Counted from the first letter of the stretch, positions 25,845 through 35,078 are shown. The stretch is DNA of 64,000 nt from Paenibacillus sp. H1-7 (GCF_022354825.1 NZ_CP031168.1:4961501-5025500); one strand, 5' to 3'. Notes: generated by a model from the letters alone, not told the origin. Numbers and translations are program-made.

Positions 25845-27401
25845 TTATTTGCTCTTGGACTTGGCGAAAATGTCAGCGAATTCAGTCAGCACTTTATCGC
25901 CTCCGGCTTTCTTCCAGTCCTCCTGCACCTTTTTCCAGCCATCTTCGTCGATTTTGCCCATAATGAATTTGACCGCACCGTCGGAAACGATTTTCTTCAA
26001 CTCGTTGCTTTTTTGGCTCCAGGTTGGAGATTCGAAATACAGGCTCAGCGCCGGATTGGTAACGACTATTTTAACGTTGTCCTTGATCAGCTGCTTTCCT
26101 TTCGTAGTCAGCGGATCTTCGCCAGTCAACACCAGCTCCTTCGAGCCGTCATCAATGCGAAGCTCTCCCAAACCAAGCGTATCGTTGTTGAATGCGTCGT
26201 CGGAGACGATTTTTTCCGCTTGACCGTTCGTCAGTTTGTATTGCTTGCCTTCGATTCCCCAAGTCAGCAAATTGACGGCATCCGGTTCCTGCAGCCTGTC
26301 GAAGTAGGCCAATATCTCCTTGAGCTCCGCTTCCGTCTTCACGGACGATTTCGGGAAAAGGTACACGCCCGTATAGCCCGGCTGAGACCAGATGCGTTGC
26401 CCCTTCGGCCCCGTGATCGTATCGAGGATGCCCACTTTAGCCTGGGGATTGATCTTCCTGAGCTCCAGCTGCATTTTGCCAACGTCGTCAAACAGCCCCA
26501 GATTGATTCCAGCCTTGCCCTGGTTGTACAGCGAGTTCATCTGCTGCTCTTCCGTCACAACGAAATCCTGATTCATCAGCTTCTCGTCATACAATCTCTT
26601 AATATATTTCAGAGCCTCGAAGTATTCGCTGGTCATAAAGGAAGGCGTAAACTGCCCGTTCTCTTCCTTCCAATCGTTCGGAGCCCCGAACCATGAGGCG
26701 ATATGAGGGATTAAATAGCCTTGCCCGTCTTTAAAAGCGAGTACGCCATACGTATCGTCCTTGCCGTTTTTATCGGGATCATTCTTGGTAAACGCTTTCA
26801 TCACCTCGTACATTTCCTCGGGAGTTTTAGGCTCCTTCAGGTTGAGGTTATCCAGCCAATCTTTGCGGAACGTGACGCCGAAACGCGCAAGAGGTCTCGA
26901 CCGGTATAAACTGTACGTTTTTCCTTGTATTTTCGTGCTTTCAAATTGGACCTTGCTTAGAGCGCTCAAGTTTTTATAATCTTTCAGATAAGGCCCGATT
27001 TCCCAGAAGAGCCCCGATTTAATAGCATTCACCAGGGGCGGCGAGGAGGAGTTCAATGCCAGCAGCACCTTAGGGAGATCGTTGGAAGCGATCGATACAC
27101 TGACTTTATCGTCATAGGCCGAGCGCGGTACCCAAGTCATATCAATCTGGGTATTCGTCATCTCTTGCAGCTTTTTCCATATGTCGCTTTGGTTATTGGG
27201 CGGCTGTGGTGTGTAATAAGTAGCCATAATGCTCAGCTTTAAAGGTGCTTTCGGTCCTTCCGTCGATTGGGACGCGGACGGAGCTTTGGCAGCTGCGGGG
27301 GTTTCTCCTTCCCGACTTCCCTGCCCTCCTCCGCTGCACCCTACAACAACCATGGACAGCGAAACCAGTGCGCTTGCTAAGGCAGCAGCTTGTTTTTTCA
27401 T
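25845..27401 (-). CDS. ABC sugar transporter, substrate-binding lipoprotein (LipO type)
   Basis: The 518-residue protein has a lipoprotein signal peptide with lipobox VVGC and a long acidic-neutral linker. It then has a family 1 extracellular binding domain with a calcium-loop-like segment (DPDKNGKDDTYG near 215), common in the large LipO-type binders of Paenibacillus. It is anchored on the outer face of the membrane and delivers oligosaccharide to the two permeases encoded next to it. Large binders of this class usually take uronate- or mannose-rich oligomers, but the ligand is not visible. No ATPase gene is nearby, so a shared MsmX-like ATPase is expected. Confidence 0.88.
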   Translation of the reverse strand: MKKQAAALASALVSLSMVVVGCSGGGQGSREGETPAAAKAPSASQSTEGPKAPLKLSIMATYYTPQPPNNQSDIWKKLQEMTNTQIDMTWVPRSAYDDKVSVSIASNDLPKVLLALNSSSPPLVNAIKSGLFWEIGPYLKDYKNLSALSKVQFESTKIQGKTYSLYRSRPLARFGVTFRKDWLDNLNLKEPKTPEEMYEVMKAFTKNDPDKNGKDDTYGVLAFKDGQGYLIPHIASWFGAPNDWKEENGQFTPSFMTSEYFEALKYIKRLYDEKLMNQDFVVTEEQQMNSLYNQGKAGINLGLFDDVGKMQLELRKINPQAKVGILDTITGPKGQRIWSQPGYTGVYLFPKSSVKTEAELKEILAYFDRLQEPDAVNLLTWGIEGKQYKLTNGQAEKIVSDDAFNNDTLGLGELRIDDGSKELVLTGEDPLTTKGKQLIKDNVKIVVTNPALSLYFESPTWSQKSNELKKIVSDGAVKFIMGKIDEDGWKKVQEDWKKAGGDKVLTEFADIFAKSKSK

Positions 27402-27433
27402 GGCGGCTCTTCCTTTCGACTCGCATATTTTTA

Positions 27434-28309
27434 TTATCCTTTAATCGACCCTAATAGTACACCCTGGGCAAAATGTTTTTGCAAAAAAGGATAGACCATA
27501 ATAATAGGAAGCGTGGCGACTACGATCACCGCCATCTTGACCGTTTGCGGCGGGATCACATAAGCGGATTCCGAGGCGTAGCTGGCATCCCCGATGCCTC
27601 CCGACGACATGATGACGATTTGCCGCAGCAAGATTTGAATCGGCCACTTATGCGAATCATTGATATAGAGCAAGGCGTTGAAGAAGGTGTTCCAATGACT
27701 TACCGCATAGAACAGGGAAAAGGTAGCGATAGCCGGAAGTGACAAAGGAATCACGATTTTCCATAGCAATGTCGGGTCGTTGCACCCGTCGATTTTGGCG
27801 GATTCTTCATATTCAATGGGCAGCTGCTTGAAGAAATTGATCAGGATGATCATATAAAAGGAATGTATCGCACCGGGCAGCCACAAGGACCAGTAGGTAT
27901 TCAACAGACCTAGCGACTTGACCACCAGAAAGGTGGGGATGATTCCGCCGCCGAACAGAAGGGTGAATACGACGAGCAGCATGATCGTCCGTTTGCCTTT
28001 TACATTGCGCGACAACGGATAGGCCATTGACAGCGTCATCGCCATGTTGATCAGAGTGCCGGCGACCGTAATGTAAATGGTAATCAGCAAGCTGCGAAGC
28101 AGCGTATTTTCGGAAAAAATGTACCGGTACGCTTCAAGGGAAAGCTCCTTGGGAAACAGAATGAACTTGCTTTGCAGTACCTCCGTCGGCGAAGCCAGCG
28201 AGCCGGCCAAAATATGGAGAAACGGAAACAGCGTTAGCAAGGCGAGCAGCGCGAGAAGAGCATAGTTGCCGATATCGAAGACGGTGCCTGTGATAGAGCG
28301 TTTGCGCAA
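27434..28309 (-). CDS. ABC sugar transporter permease, LplC type
   Basis: This 291-residue permease has six membrane helices and the EAA loop (EYEESAKIDGCNDPTLLWKIVIPLS near 185), which contacts the ATPase. It is the MalG-like half of a CUT1 importer and pairs with the permease encoded just upstream. The C terminus, AQGVLLGSIKG, is typical of the family. It belongs to one transcript with the lipoprotein gene that follows after 32 bases. Confidence 0.93.
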   Translation of the reverse strand: MRKRSITGTVFDIGNYALLALLALLTLFPFLHILAGSLASPTEVLQSKFILFPKELSLEAYRYIFSENTLLRSLLITIYITVAGTLINMAMTLSMAYPLSRNVKGKRTIMLLVVFTLLFGGGIIPTFLVVKSLGLLNTYWSLWLPGAIHSFYMIILINFFKQLPIEYEESAKIDGCNDPTLLWKIVIPLSLPAIATFSLFYAVSHWNTFFNALLYINDSHKWPIQILLRQIVIMSSGGIGDASYASESAYVIPPQTVKMAVIVVATLPIIMVYPFLQKHFAQGVLLGSIKG

Positions 28310-28335
28310 TCGGATACACCTCCTTTTTACAATGT

Positions 28336-29289
28336 CTAATATACGCCTTCTTCCCCTAATTTACGGGCAATGTAGTTCGCAGCGACGACCAAGATCAGGC
28401 CGACGACCGATTTAAACAAGCCTACCGTGGTCGAATAGCTGAATTGCCCCTGCGTGATCCCGTTGATGTAGACGTACGTGTCGAACACCTCGCCCACTTC
28501 GCGGTTCAAGGCATTGATCATAAGCAGCATTTGCTCAAAACCGGTGTCCAGGAAGTTCCCAAGACGAAGGATGAGCAAAATGACGATAGTGCTTTTAATC
28601 GCAGGCATCGTAATATACCAGAGCTGATGCCACCGGTTAGCTCCGTCGATTTTGGAGGCTTCGTACAAGGACGGGTCCACTCCCGCAAGCGCCGCCAAAA
28701 AGATGATCGTGCCGTATCCCGTTTCCTTCCATATGACCTGAAGCGTAACCATCGGCCGAAACCAGCCCGGCTCCGTTAGAAAATTGATCTTTTCCGCACC
28801 GAGACTGCTGACTGCTTCATTGATAATCCCGCCCTCCGTCGTGAACATAACATAAGTAATCCCCACGACAACCACGATGGAGAAGAAGTGCGGGATATAG
28901 ATGAGCGTTTGCACCGTTCGCTTAAACCATTGAATCCGCAGTTCATTCAACAGCAGGGCAACAATGATCGGAAGCGGAAAAAACAGCACGATGTTATAAA
29001 CCGCCAATATAGCGGTATTACGGAACAGCTGCCAGAAGATCGGATCCGAGAAAAATCGCTCGAAATGCTCGAAACCGACCCAACGGCTGCCCCAGAATCC
29101 CAATGCAGGCTGATAGTCCTTGAACGCGATCAGCATATCCCACATGGGCAAATATTTGAAGAGCAAGTAGAACAACAATCCGGGCAGCATCATCAAATAC
29201 AGCCAAATGTCTTTGCCGATCGTTCGTTGAAAAGATAGACGAGTGCTTCTAGCTTGCAGTACCTTTACATTGCTTTCGATAAGTTTCAC
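28336..29289 (-). CDS. ABC sugar transporter permease, LplB type
   Basis: The 317-residue product is the MalF-like half of the importer. It has a cytoplasmic N-terminal stretch, six membrane helices, and the EAA loop SLYEASKIDGANRWHQLWYITMP near 215. Its C terminus ends ANYIARKLGEEGVY, as in many LplB proteins. It is the first gene of the transporter block. The gap upstream, 29290-29478, contains no terminator on the minus strand, so it could be read through from the ROK kinase gene. Confidence 0.93.
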   Translation of the reverse strand: MKLIESNVKVLQARSTRLSFQRTIGKDIWLYLMMLPGLLFYLLFKYLPMWDMLIAFKDYQPALGFWGSRWVGFEHFERFFSDPIFWQLFRNTAILAVYNIVLFFPLPIIVALLLNELRIQWFKRTVQTLIYIPHFFSIVVVVGITYVMFTTEGGIINEAVSSLGAEKINFLTEPGWFRPMVTLQVIWKETGYGTIIFLAALAGVDPSLYEASKIDGANRWHQLWYITMPAIKSTIVILLILRLGNFLDTGFEQMLLMINALNREVGEVFDTYVYINGITQGQFSYSTTVGLFKSVVGLILVVAANYIARKLGEEGVY

Positions 29290-29478
29290 CTCCCCTCTTC
29301 CCGGTTACGTGCTCATCATAGTCCGCAGCTTATTGTTCAGTCTATAATCTTTAACCGACTAGATCGGTATTCCCGGTTTATCAGGCCTTGCGAAGGTCGA
29401 TAATCATTAGATGAGCTCATGCTCTTTAGCTGATATTTCGCTTTATGAGCGCTTCGCACGGCTGCTTGAGCAGCTTTT

Positions 29479-30456
29479 TTAGGAAGGAAGCAATCTGCTG
29501 GCAACCGAGAGACTCGCGTAATCTCCGATTTGTTCACTCAGCTGCGCAGGGACAATCCGGCATACGGACATCGAGTATGGCAAAGCTTCCCGCTGCAGCT
29601 CTTGCATGACCAATGGCTCTAGCAATGGCTGCTGTCGGCCGTATATGCTGCCTATCACAATCAATTCTGGATTCAGCAGATCCACTAGGACGGCAAGCCC
29701 TCTGCCGAGCTGCTTCCCGACAATACCCCAAACCTTGAGAGCCAATGGATCTCCCTGCGCCGCAGCTTCGCCCACTTTCTTAGCGGTTATAGCGTCTAGC
29801 ATACCTGCCTTAGGACAAAACAGCGGACTCTCCCCTTTGCGCAGCTCCTCGAGGGCCATCGACCGTGCCAGCTTGGCGATGCCGCCCCCGCTGCAGTATC
29901 CCTCGAACGAGCCGGCTTTGCCATAGCCATCCGGCCCGCTTGCTTCCAGCCTCATATGGCCGATCTCTCCGGCCATATCATTGGTTCCGCTATACAGGGC
30001 TCCATTCAGAATGAGACCTGCGCCCATGCCGGTCCCAAAGGTAAGGAAGACCATATTATGCGAGCCTCTCCCGGCTCCCCACTTCCACTCTGCCAGTGCG
30101 CATGCATTAGCGTCGTTCTGCAATCCAACGGCAATGCCGTAATGCTCCCGCAGCGGTCGGACCATATCGACGCCATTCCACCCGGGCAAATTAGGCGGCG
30201 ATAGGATGAGACCCTGCCTGCTGTCGAGCGGTCCTCCACAGCTGATGCCAATAGCGAGCAAACGCGGGGAGCCTTGCTCCAGCAGCAGTTCATCCAGTGT
30301 TGCTATCAGTCTGCGGATGACTGAGTAAGGCGTTGTGTTGCCGTTATCGGTCGGGAAGCTGCGTCTTGCGGAAATGCGTATTCCCGAGCCTTCTATTTCT
30401 CCCAGACAAACCGCACATTTAGTTCCGCCAATATCAATTCCGGCAAGCCAGCTCAC
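29479..30456 (-). CDS. ROK-family sugar kinase
   Basis: The enzyme has no DNA-binding domain. It begins with the ATP-binding block GIDIGGTKCAV, followed by GISCGGPLD, NDANACALAEW (the catalytic Asp) and GTGMGAGLILNG. I place the start at GTG 30456, which is 10 nt after AAGGAGGT. The ATG at 30465 touches the ribosome site. That gives 325 residues. Part of the usual CxCGxxGC zinc motif is replaced by GYCSGGG, so zinc binding may be lost. Such kinases act on glucose, mannose, fructose, allose or N-acetyl sugars. Here mannose from the GH38 enzymes is a reasonable guess. Confidence 0.85.
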   Translation of the reverse strand: MSWLAGIDIGGTKCAVCLGEIEGSGIRISARRSFPTDNGNTTPYSVIRRLIATLDELLLEQGSPRLLAIGISCGGPLDSRQGLILSPPNLPGWNGVDMVRPLREHYGIAVGLQNDANACALAEWKWGAGRGSHNMVFLTFGTGMGAGLILNGALYSGTNDMAGEIGHMRLEASGPDGYGKAGSFEGYCSGGGIAKLARSMALEELRKGESPLFCPKAGMLDAITAKKVGEAAAQGDPLALKVWGIVGKQLGRGLAVLVDLLNPELIVIGSIYGRQQPLLEPLVMQELQREALPYSMSVCRIVPAQLSEQIGDYASLSVASRLLPS

Positions 30457-30482
30457 GGGTGACATACCTCCTTGTGCATTAT

Positions 30483-30495
30483 CTTAATCATTAAG
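30483..30495. promoter_or_regulatory. Predicted ROK-repressor operator CTTAATCATTAAG
   Basis: This exact palindrome lies in the 47-base gap between the GH67-like gene and the kinase gene, 27 bases before the kinase start. It may control an internal promoter for the kinase and transporter genes. Confidence 0.6.
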
Positions 30496-30503
30496 AATAG
30501 TAA

Positions 30504-32894
30504 TCATGTAATAGGGGTTAACCATAACTCCGCTACATTTAAACGCTTGGTCCCTTTCGTGCGCAGGAAGGCTAGTTTTAGAACTCCATCACGAACTATT
30601 TCTCCCGGGATGAACGCTTCATACAAAGTCACAGTTCCCCCAGGCACCTCTACTCTTTCCGCGGCCAAGTGATCGTCGTTAGCCGTAATCCTCACGTGAG
30701 ATGTCTTATGAGCTCCGGTTCCTACCTCCCCGAGAAAGGCGACCTTCATCTTGTAATCGGTTGAAGGATTGAGATTCTCATAGCACAGGAGGAGCGGGGT
30801 GTCCAGCATTACATTCACGTGTTGAATCCAGGCGAGCGGGATGCCGCCGAGCGCCTTCTCCTTCGCTTCGGGAAGGCTGCCTGAAGCCAAATAGACGGCG
30901 TGCGCGATTCTTGGCGACGACAAGGAGCCTGGGTCTCTCTCCCAACCGGGTCCCCAATCGACTCGACGGCTGCTGCGGCTCGACCCGAAATTGTCGTAAA
31001 AGCCTCCCGGCCCCGGATTTGCCCGGTTCAGCAATTCGCCGATCATCTCGAGCCGCCTCGTCTCGTCGGCCTCTTCACGAATCATGGCGAATCGAACCCG
31101 CAGCAAGCAGGCATCGTTCAACGGGGCTTGAATCGTATCCATAAACGCGCCACGATCCCGGGCAATGGCAAAATGCCGGGATACCGTCAATTGGTATCCT
31201 ATCGATGCAAATAAGGCATCGGCCAGCTCGTCACAGCGTCTGCGGTAATCTTGTGCCACAGGCTCGGTTACGGCGCGGTCAAGAATCTGCTCGGCGAGAC
31301 GGATGGCCGCCAGTGCACCCATGCTCTTCGCATCTCGAAGCACTTCCTTGGCCCGATACTCTAGCTCGGTTTCATAAAACAGCCGACGCTTCGTATATGC
31401 ATCGAAATAAGCGCGCAGCAAGCCCATCTGGAACCGATAATGGTTCCGCACTTGCAAGGACGCTTCCTTCTCCATCTGCTGCCACTGGAGCAGAGTCGTC
31501 TCCACACCATCGTTGGCTGCCAAAGGGCCGCTCCAATTATTCTCCAGTGCCAGCAATCCGTGGGCGACTCCTTCCTCCTGATCACAACCGATGAACCATC
31601 TCGCATATTCTCTTAATGTTTCGATGACCGGTGTTTCCGGGTTCCAGTCCTGAACGGTCCATACGAATTTGTTCACGTCGTCGTTGATGCCTTCCGAGTA
31701 AGAAATATTGCCTGCCGCGTAAGGTGCCAGCAAATTATGGATGTGCTTTTGTGCGGACGGCCGCGGATTGGCGCATTCCCTGCCTAAGGTCAGGGCGAAC
31801 GAAACATCCCAGTCGGCGACCGGATATTGGCAGTGAAAGCTATGAGTGATGTCTTCATATCGGCGTATCGGATAGCGGGATGGAACGATACTGCGCAGTA
31901 TAGGAAGCGTTTCGTCAACATGAGGGCCGAACACGATGCCTCCGAGCCAATCCGGTTCTGTTTTCAGCTGTTCATAAAAGGCGTTCTTCCATCTTACCGG
32001 GTCGTCATTCATGCTTTGGGGAGATAGCCACAGCTTGGCGTCAGGGTGATAACGCTGGAGAAGCTCCGCTACTTTCTCACACCATGTAAAGAGAAGCTCC
32101 GGCTCCATCGTTCCGGGATCACTACCAGGAATGAACACATGCTGAAGATGCGGAAGCATTCTGAATACAGCTTCGCGCTCCGCCAATTCCGCTTTGACCG
32201 TCATCGGATCGGTGTAGTCCCGGCCGATATTCGGATACCATATCCATGTATCGAGTCCATAGGAATGGATGATTTCTGACAGGCGGATCATCATCTCCAT
32301 CGGCTCTGCCTTCATCACCGGACTGGTGGCCGCGTCATCCGTTCTTGGCGGCAATAGTTCGATACTATTCGCTCCGAATATGGCCAGATCCCGGATGTAT
32401 TGATCGAACTGCTCCACGCTCCATGCGTCGTATGCGTTGTTCTTGGGTCTATAGCCGAGCTGGTGCCCGCGAAGGGGGAAGCGGGGAGACTCCGTCAAGG
32501 TAAGCTCGCTATCCAATCCAATCCTCTTCTCTCCCCATCTCAAGACACGAAGCAGCTTTCCTACTCCGTAAAGAACCCCGCGAGGATCAGCTCCAATGAT
32601 AAAGACCGTTCCGCTTCGCTTGCTCATCACGCTTCGGAGAGCATATCCCTCGGGTTCCATAGCCGGAATCGGCCCTGGAAACGAAATCCCTCCTATCTGC
32701 TTAACGGATTCAGCGGTCCCTATAACAATCACAGCTTCTTCCTCCGCCGGGTAGGCGTACGAACGCGGCAAAACCATTCCTGTCCGCTTGGCCAGTTCCT
32801 CAATCAAGACATCGACTGCTTTGGATTCCGCACCTTTTGCTTCGCTCGAATAAACTACGGTTGAGTGAGTCAAATCGAGGTAGGACATGCTCAT
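30504..32894 (-). CDS. Alpha-glucuronidase-like (GH67-type architecture) glycosidase, family uncertain
   Basis: I start at ATG 32894, 9 nt after GGAGG, giving 796 residues. The N-terminal 140 residues match the accessory domain found before the catalytic barrel of GH67, GH20 and related enzymes (IGADPRGVLYGVGKLLRVL). A TIM-barrel follows (FPLRGHQLGYRP, then WIWYPNIGRDY and FIPGSDPGTMEPE), with a helical C-terminal half. It lacks a signal peptide, so it acts inside the cell. Candidate acids include the Asp and Glu in PGSDPGTMEPE, but I cannot assign the pair. A glucuronidase would agree with the uronate lyases of the locus. It may equally belong to an uncharacterised family. Confidence 0.6.
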   Translation of the reverse strand: MSMSYLDLTHSTVVYSSEAKGAESKAVDVLIEELAKRTGMVLPRSYAYPAEEEAVIVIGTAESVKQIGGISFPGPIPAMEPEGYALRSVMSKRSGTVFIIGADPRGVLYGVGKLLRVLRWGEKRIGLDSELTLTESPRFPLRGHQLGYRPKNNAYDAWSVEQFDQYIRDLAIFGANSIELLPPRTDDAATSPVMKAEPMEMMIRLSEIIHSYGLDTWIWYPNIGRDYTDPMTVKAELAEREAVFRMLPHLQHVFIPGSDPGTMEPELLFTWCEKVAELLQRYHPDAKLWLSPQSMNDDPVRWKNAFYEQLKTEPDWLGGIVFGPHVDETLPILRSIVPSRYPIRRYEDITHSFHCQYPVADWDVSFALTLGRECANPRPSAQKHIHNLLAPYAAGNISYSEGINDDVNKFVWTVQDWNPETPVIETLREYARWFIGCDQEEGVAHGLLALENNWSGPLAANDGVETTLLQWQQMEKEASLQVRNHYRFQMGLLRAYFDAYTKRRLFYETELEYRAKEVLRDAKSMGALAAIRLAEQILDRAVTEPVAQDYRRRCDELADALFASIGYQLTVSRHFAIARDRGAFMDTIQAPLNDACLLRVRFAMIREEADETRRLEMIGELLNRANPGPGGFYDNFGSSRSSRRVDWGPGWERDPGSLSSPRIAHAVYLASGSLPEAKEKALGGIPLAWIQHVNVMLDTPLLLCYENLNPSTDYKMKVAFLGEVGTGAHKTSHVRITANDDHLAAERVEVPGGTVTLYEAFIPGEIVRDGVLKLAFLRTKGTKRLNVAELWLTPIT

Positions 32895-32929
32895 GCCGGA
32901 CAACCTCCGTTTTCGTTGTTTACTTTTAA

Positions 32930-32942
32930 CTTAATGATTAAG
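32930..32942. promoter_or_regulatory. Predicted ROK-repressor operator CTTAATGATTAAG
   Basis: This exact palindrome, with flanks AA and TTT extending the dyad, lies 36 bases upstream of the GH67-like start and 55 bases after the repressor stop. It is well placed to control a promoter for the GH67-like gene. Confidence 0.65.
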
Positions 32943-32996
32943 TTTATTGACCGCGATCGAGTTCTGCCATTGGCAAAACTCTATGTTTCACGCTAC

Positions 32997-34229
32997 TCAT
33001 ACCTCTTGATTGCTGCCGTCCTGTCTTGCTGGACTCAGATCGGAAAGCAGCTTAAGCGGTTCGCTCAGCAAAGCTCCGAACAGCAGAGCGGTTGCTCCAT
33101 AGGCGCTTTGGGATGCACCGAAGGTAGACGTTCTCAGCATCAGCCTCTCTCTGGCAAACGCGTACAGACGGGTCTGCAAATTGGACTGTACTGCCGGCAA
33201 GTATTCCTTCAGATACGGTAGCAATTTGCCACCAAGCACAACCAATTGCGGATCATATAAGTTATATATATTGATCAACGCCGTCTCCAAGTACTGAAGC
33301 GTCTCATCCATACAATGTACAGCTTCCTGATCTCCCTTGCGCACGGCGGTTACAAAATCATCCATCGTACCCACGCCCGCCCACCGGCTTAATATGCCCG
33401 GCATGGAGCCAACCGTTTCCCAGCAGCCCTTGTTGCCGCAATCGCAAGGTTTGCCATTGTGCGCAATGGTCATATGCCCGACCTGACCGCAGAGCCCGTT
33501 CGTCCCGCGTATGATGTCGCCGCCGGACACAACGCCTCCGCCAATGCCAATTCCCATGGTTATAAAAACAAGCTCTTCTATGTTACGGCCGATGCCGTAC
33601 CAGCTTTCAGCCAGAGCCGATGTACGCGCATCATCTTCAATAACGACTAACCATTGCAGCTCTTCCTCCAATAGTTGACGCAGCTCAAAGCCGTTAAAGC
33701 CGGGAAAATTCGGCGGGTTCAACAATCTTCCCCTGCCGTAGTCGATCGGTCCTGGCACCCCGACACCCAAGCCGAGAATTCGGCAGCCCGATTGCTCCGC
33801 TTCGTTCTTGATGGTCTGAAGGATCGGTATTATTTCGCGCTCAACGATATCAGGTCCGCTCGATTGCAGGATTTCACGCTCCACTGTCTTAAGAATGGTT
33901 CCGCACAAATCACTGACCACGATTTCGAAGGAGGTTCGACCGATGTCAAGACCGACGATTCGGTAGTATCCGGGGTCGAAGCCTAACAGGATTCTTTTGC
34001 GCCCGACATGCCCGGAGACGGACTCCTTTTCGCGAATGACTTTAAGCTCTATTAATTCATGAGTCAGATTGGTGATCGTGCCCGACGTTAGCCCGGTTTG
34101 CTCAACAAGCTCGATCCTCGATACTTGCTCCATCCGCCATATTTGCTTCAGAATGGCCGCCATATTGTACTGTTTCACTTGCTGCAGGTATGCGATCTTG
34201 TTGTTAGCTTGAATAGGTGTAACCTCCAT
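32997..34229 (-). CDS. ROK-family transcriptional repressor (NagC/XylR type)
   Basis: It has an N-terminal winged helix (SRIELVEQTGLTSGTITNLTHELIELKVI near 32-60) followed by a complete ROK sugar-binding domain. That domain has GLDIGRTSFEIVV, GVGVPGPIDYG, EDDARTSALAE and the zinc motif CDCGNKGCWE. Such proteins repress sugar genes until a sugar or sugar phosphate binds. I put the start at ATG 34229, giving 410 residues, because the frame upstream runs through the promoter and operator. Its only good ribosome site, GGAGG, lies just after that ATG and would suit an ATT codon near 34214, so the true start is unsettled. An operator at 34233 implies autoregulation. Confidence 0.9.
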   Translation of the reverse strand: MEVTPIQANNKIAYLQQVKQYNMAAILKQIWRMEQVSRIELVEQTGLTSGTITNLTHELIELKVIREKESVSGHVGRKRILLGFDPGYYRIVGLDIGRTSFEIVVSDLCGTILKTVEREILQSSGPDIVEREIIPILQTIKNEAEQSGCRILGLGVGVPGPIDYGRGRLLNPPNFPGFNGFELRQLLEEELQWLVVIEDDARTSALAESWYGIGRNIEELVFITMGIGIGGGVVSGGDIIRGTNGLCGQVGHMTIAHNGKPCDCGNKGCWETVGSMPGILSRWAGVGTMDDFVTAVRKGDQEAVHCMDETLQYLETALINIYNLYDPQLVVLGGKLLPYLKEYLPAVQSNLQTRLYAFARERLMLRTSTFGASQSAYGATALLFGALLSEPLKLLSDLSPARQDGSNQEV

Positions 34230-34232
34230 TAA

Positions 34233-34245
34233 CTTAATGATTAAG
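34233..34245. promoter_or_regulatory. Predicted autoregulatory ROK operator CTTAATGATTAAG
   Basis: This exact palindrome lies 8 bases downstream of the predicted -10 box of the repressor gene, so a bound repressor would cover the transcription start. Its core has the same sequence as the site at 32930. Confidence 0.7.
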
Positions 34246-34253
34246 ATATAATT

Positions 34254-34283
34254 ATCATACATCAAAAGCTTCTTTGCGCACAA
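34254..34283 (-). promoter_or_regulatory. Predicted sigma-A promoter of the ROK repressor gene
   Basis: On the minus strand TTGTGC (-35, 34283-34278) and TATGAT (-10, 34259-34254) are 18 bases apart and point into the repressor gene. The operator follows directly. Confidence 0.55.
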
Positions 34284-34432
34284 TAGGAAATCGGTAATTG
34301 TTCCCATTTCCCCTTACTTCTCTTGGAAGGCCCTCGGTACCAAGAAACAACGGGAAAATTTCCCAATTGAATCGATTGCGTATTGTTGTAAGCCTTTTTT
34401 CACACTATTATCCAGTCCATTAGAAACTAACA

Positions 34433-34458
34433 CGGCTGCCTTCAAATATCGGCAGCCG
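34433..34458. terminator. Hairpin between the ROK repressor and DHFR-fold genes, possible terminator
   Basis: CGGCTGCC (34433-34440) pairs perfectly with GGCAGCCG (34451-34458) over a 10-nt loop. The T tract on the minus strand is weak (TGTTAGTTT). It could end transcription from the DHFR-fold gene before the ROK repressor promoter. Confidence 0.5.
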
Positions 34459-34511
34459 CAATTTGTTATATATTAAGCTTTCATACCCGTATTAGATCTT
34501 CGTCCATCATC

Positions 34512-35078
34512 CTACACTTTTTTCTGATAGTATAAACCTATCACGCCATTGCTATATGTTTTACTGCTTATTACTTGGAGTTTGTGCTGTTTATCGGAAG
34601 GTTCAAATAATCTTTCGCCTTGAGAAACGATTACAGGATGAACGAACACCCAAAGGTCGTCATAAAGCTCATGCTCGATAAATAGCTGCCAGGTCTTCAA
34701 GCCGCTCTCGACGGAGATTGATGTTGATTTATTCTTCAATGCCTGTATTTCCTGCACGAAGGAATTGCTATCCTGAATCAAGATTTGCTCTGAATTTCTC
34801 CAGAGAAGCTCTTGAGGCGACCGGGAGACGAGGGATTTCGGAATGTCGTTTATTTTCTTTGCGATCGTGCGCTCAAGAACGGACTCGGAGGATCGCTCGG
34901 CATTTTGCCAATACTCCGCTAACTCCGCATACGTATTTCCTCCAACGACGATCCGATCTATCTTATTGTAATAGTCAAGATACTCTTCCAAAATTTCATC
35001 GCTGAATTCCATCCATTGATCTGTATTGGTGACAATGCTATCCAACGACATTTGCATCGTTAATACTGCTTTTCCCAA
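34512..35078 (-). CDS. RibD C-terminal/dihydrofolate-reductase-fold protein
   Basis: The start is a TTG at 35078, 8 nt after a perfect AAGGAGG. That gives 188 residues opening GKAVLTMQMSLDSIVTN, as is usual for this family. The frame further upstream has no ribosome site. The sequence follows the RibD-C pattern: DRIVVGGNTYAELAEYW, KSTSISVESG (often GGxxL in active reductases) and a final HPVIVSQGERLF. Relatives are small NADPH-binding reductases of unknown substrate, widespread in soil bacteria. It is followed by a hairpin and lies 50 bases downstream of the DUF1801 gene. Confidence 0.8.
   Translation of the reverse strand: MGKAVLTMQMSLDSIVTNTDQWMEFSDEILEEYLDYYNKIDRIVVGGNTYAELAEYWQNAERSSESVLERTIAKKINDIPKSLVSRSPQELLWRNSEQILIQDSNSFVQEIQALKNKSTSISVESGLKTWQLFIEHELYDDLWVFVHPVIVSQGERLFEPSDKQHKLQVISSKTYSNGVIGLYYQKKV

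Noticed and set aside
29461..29480. Hairpin GCTGC-TTGA-GCAGC followed by six T as a terminator for the ROK kinase operon
   Set aside because: The T run is on the plus strand, while the genes on both sides are on the minus strand. On the minus strand no T run follows the hairpin.
29337..29537. 66-residue ORF on the minus strand
   Set aside because: It overlaps the end of the ROK kinase gene in another frame, has no ribosome site and has no recognisable domain.
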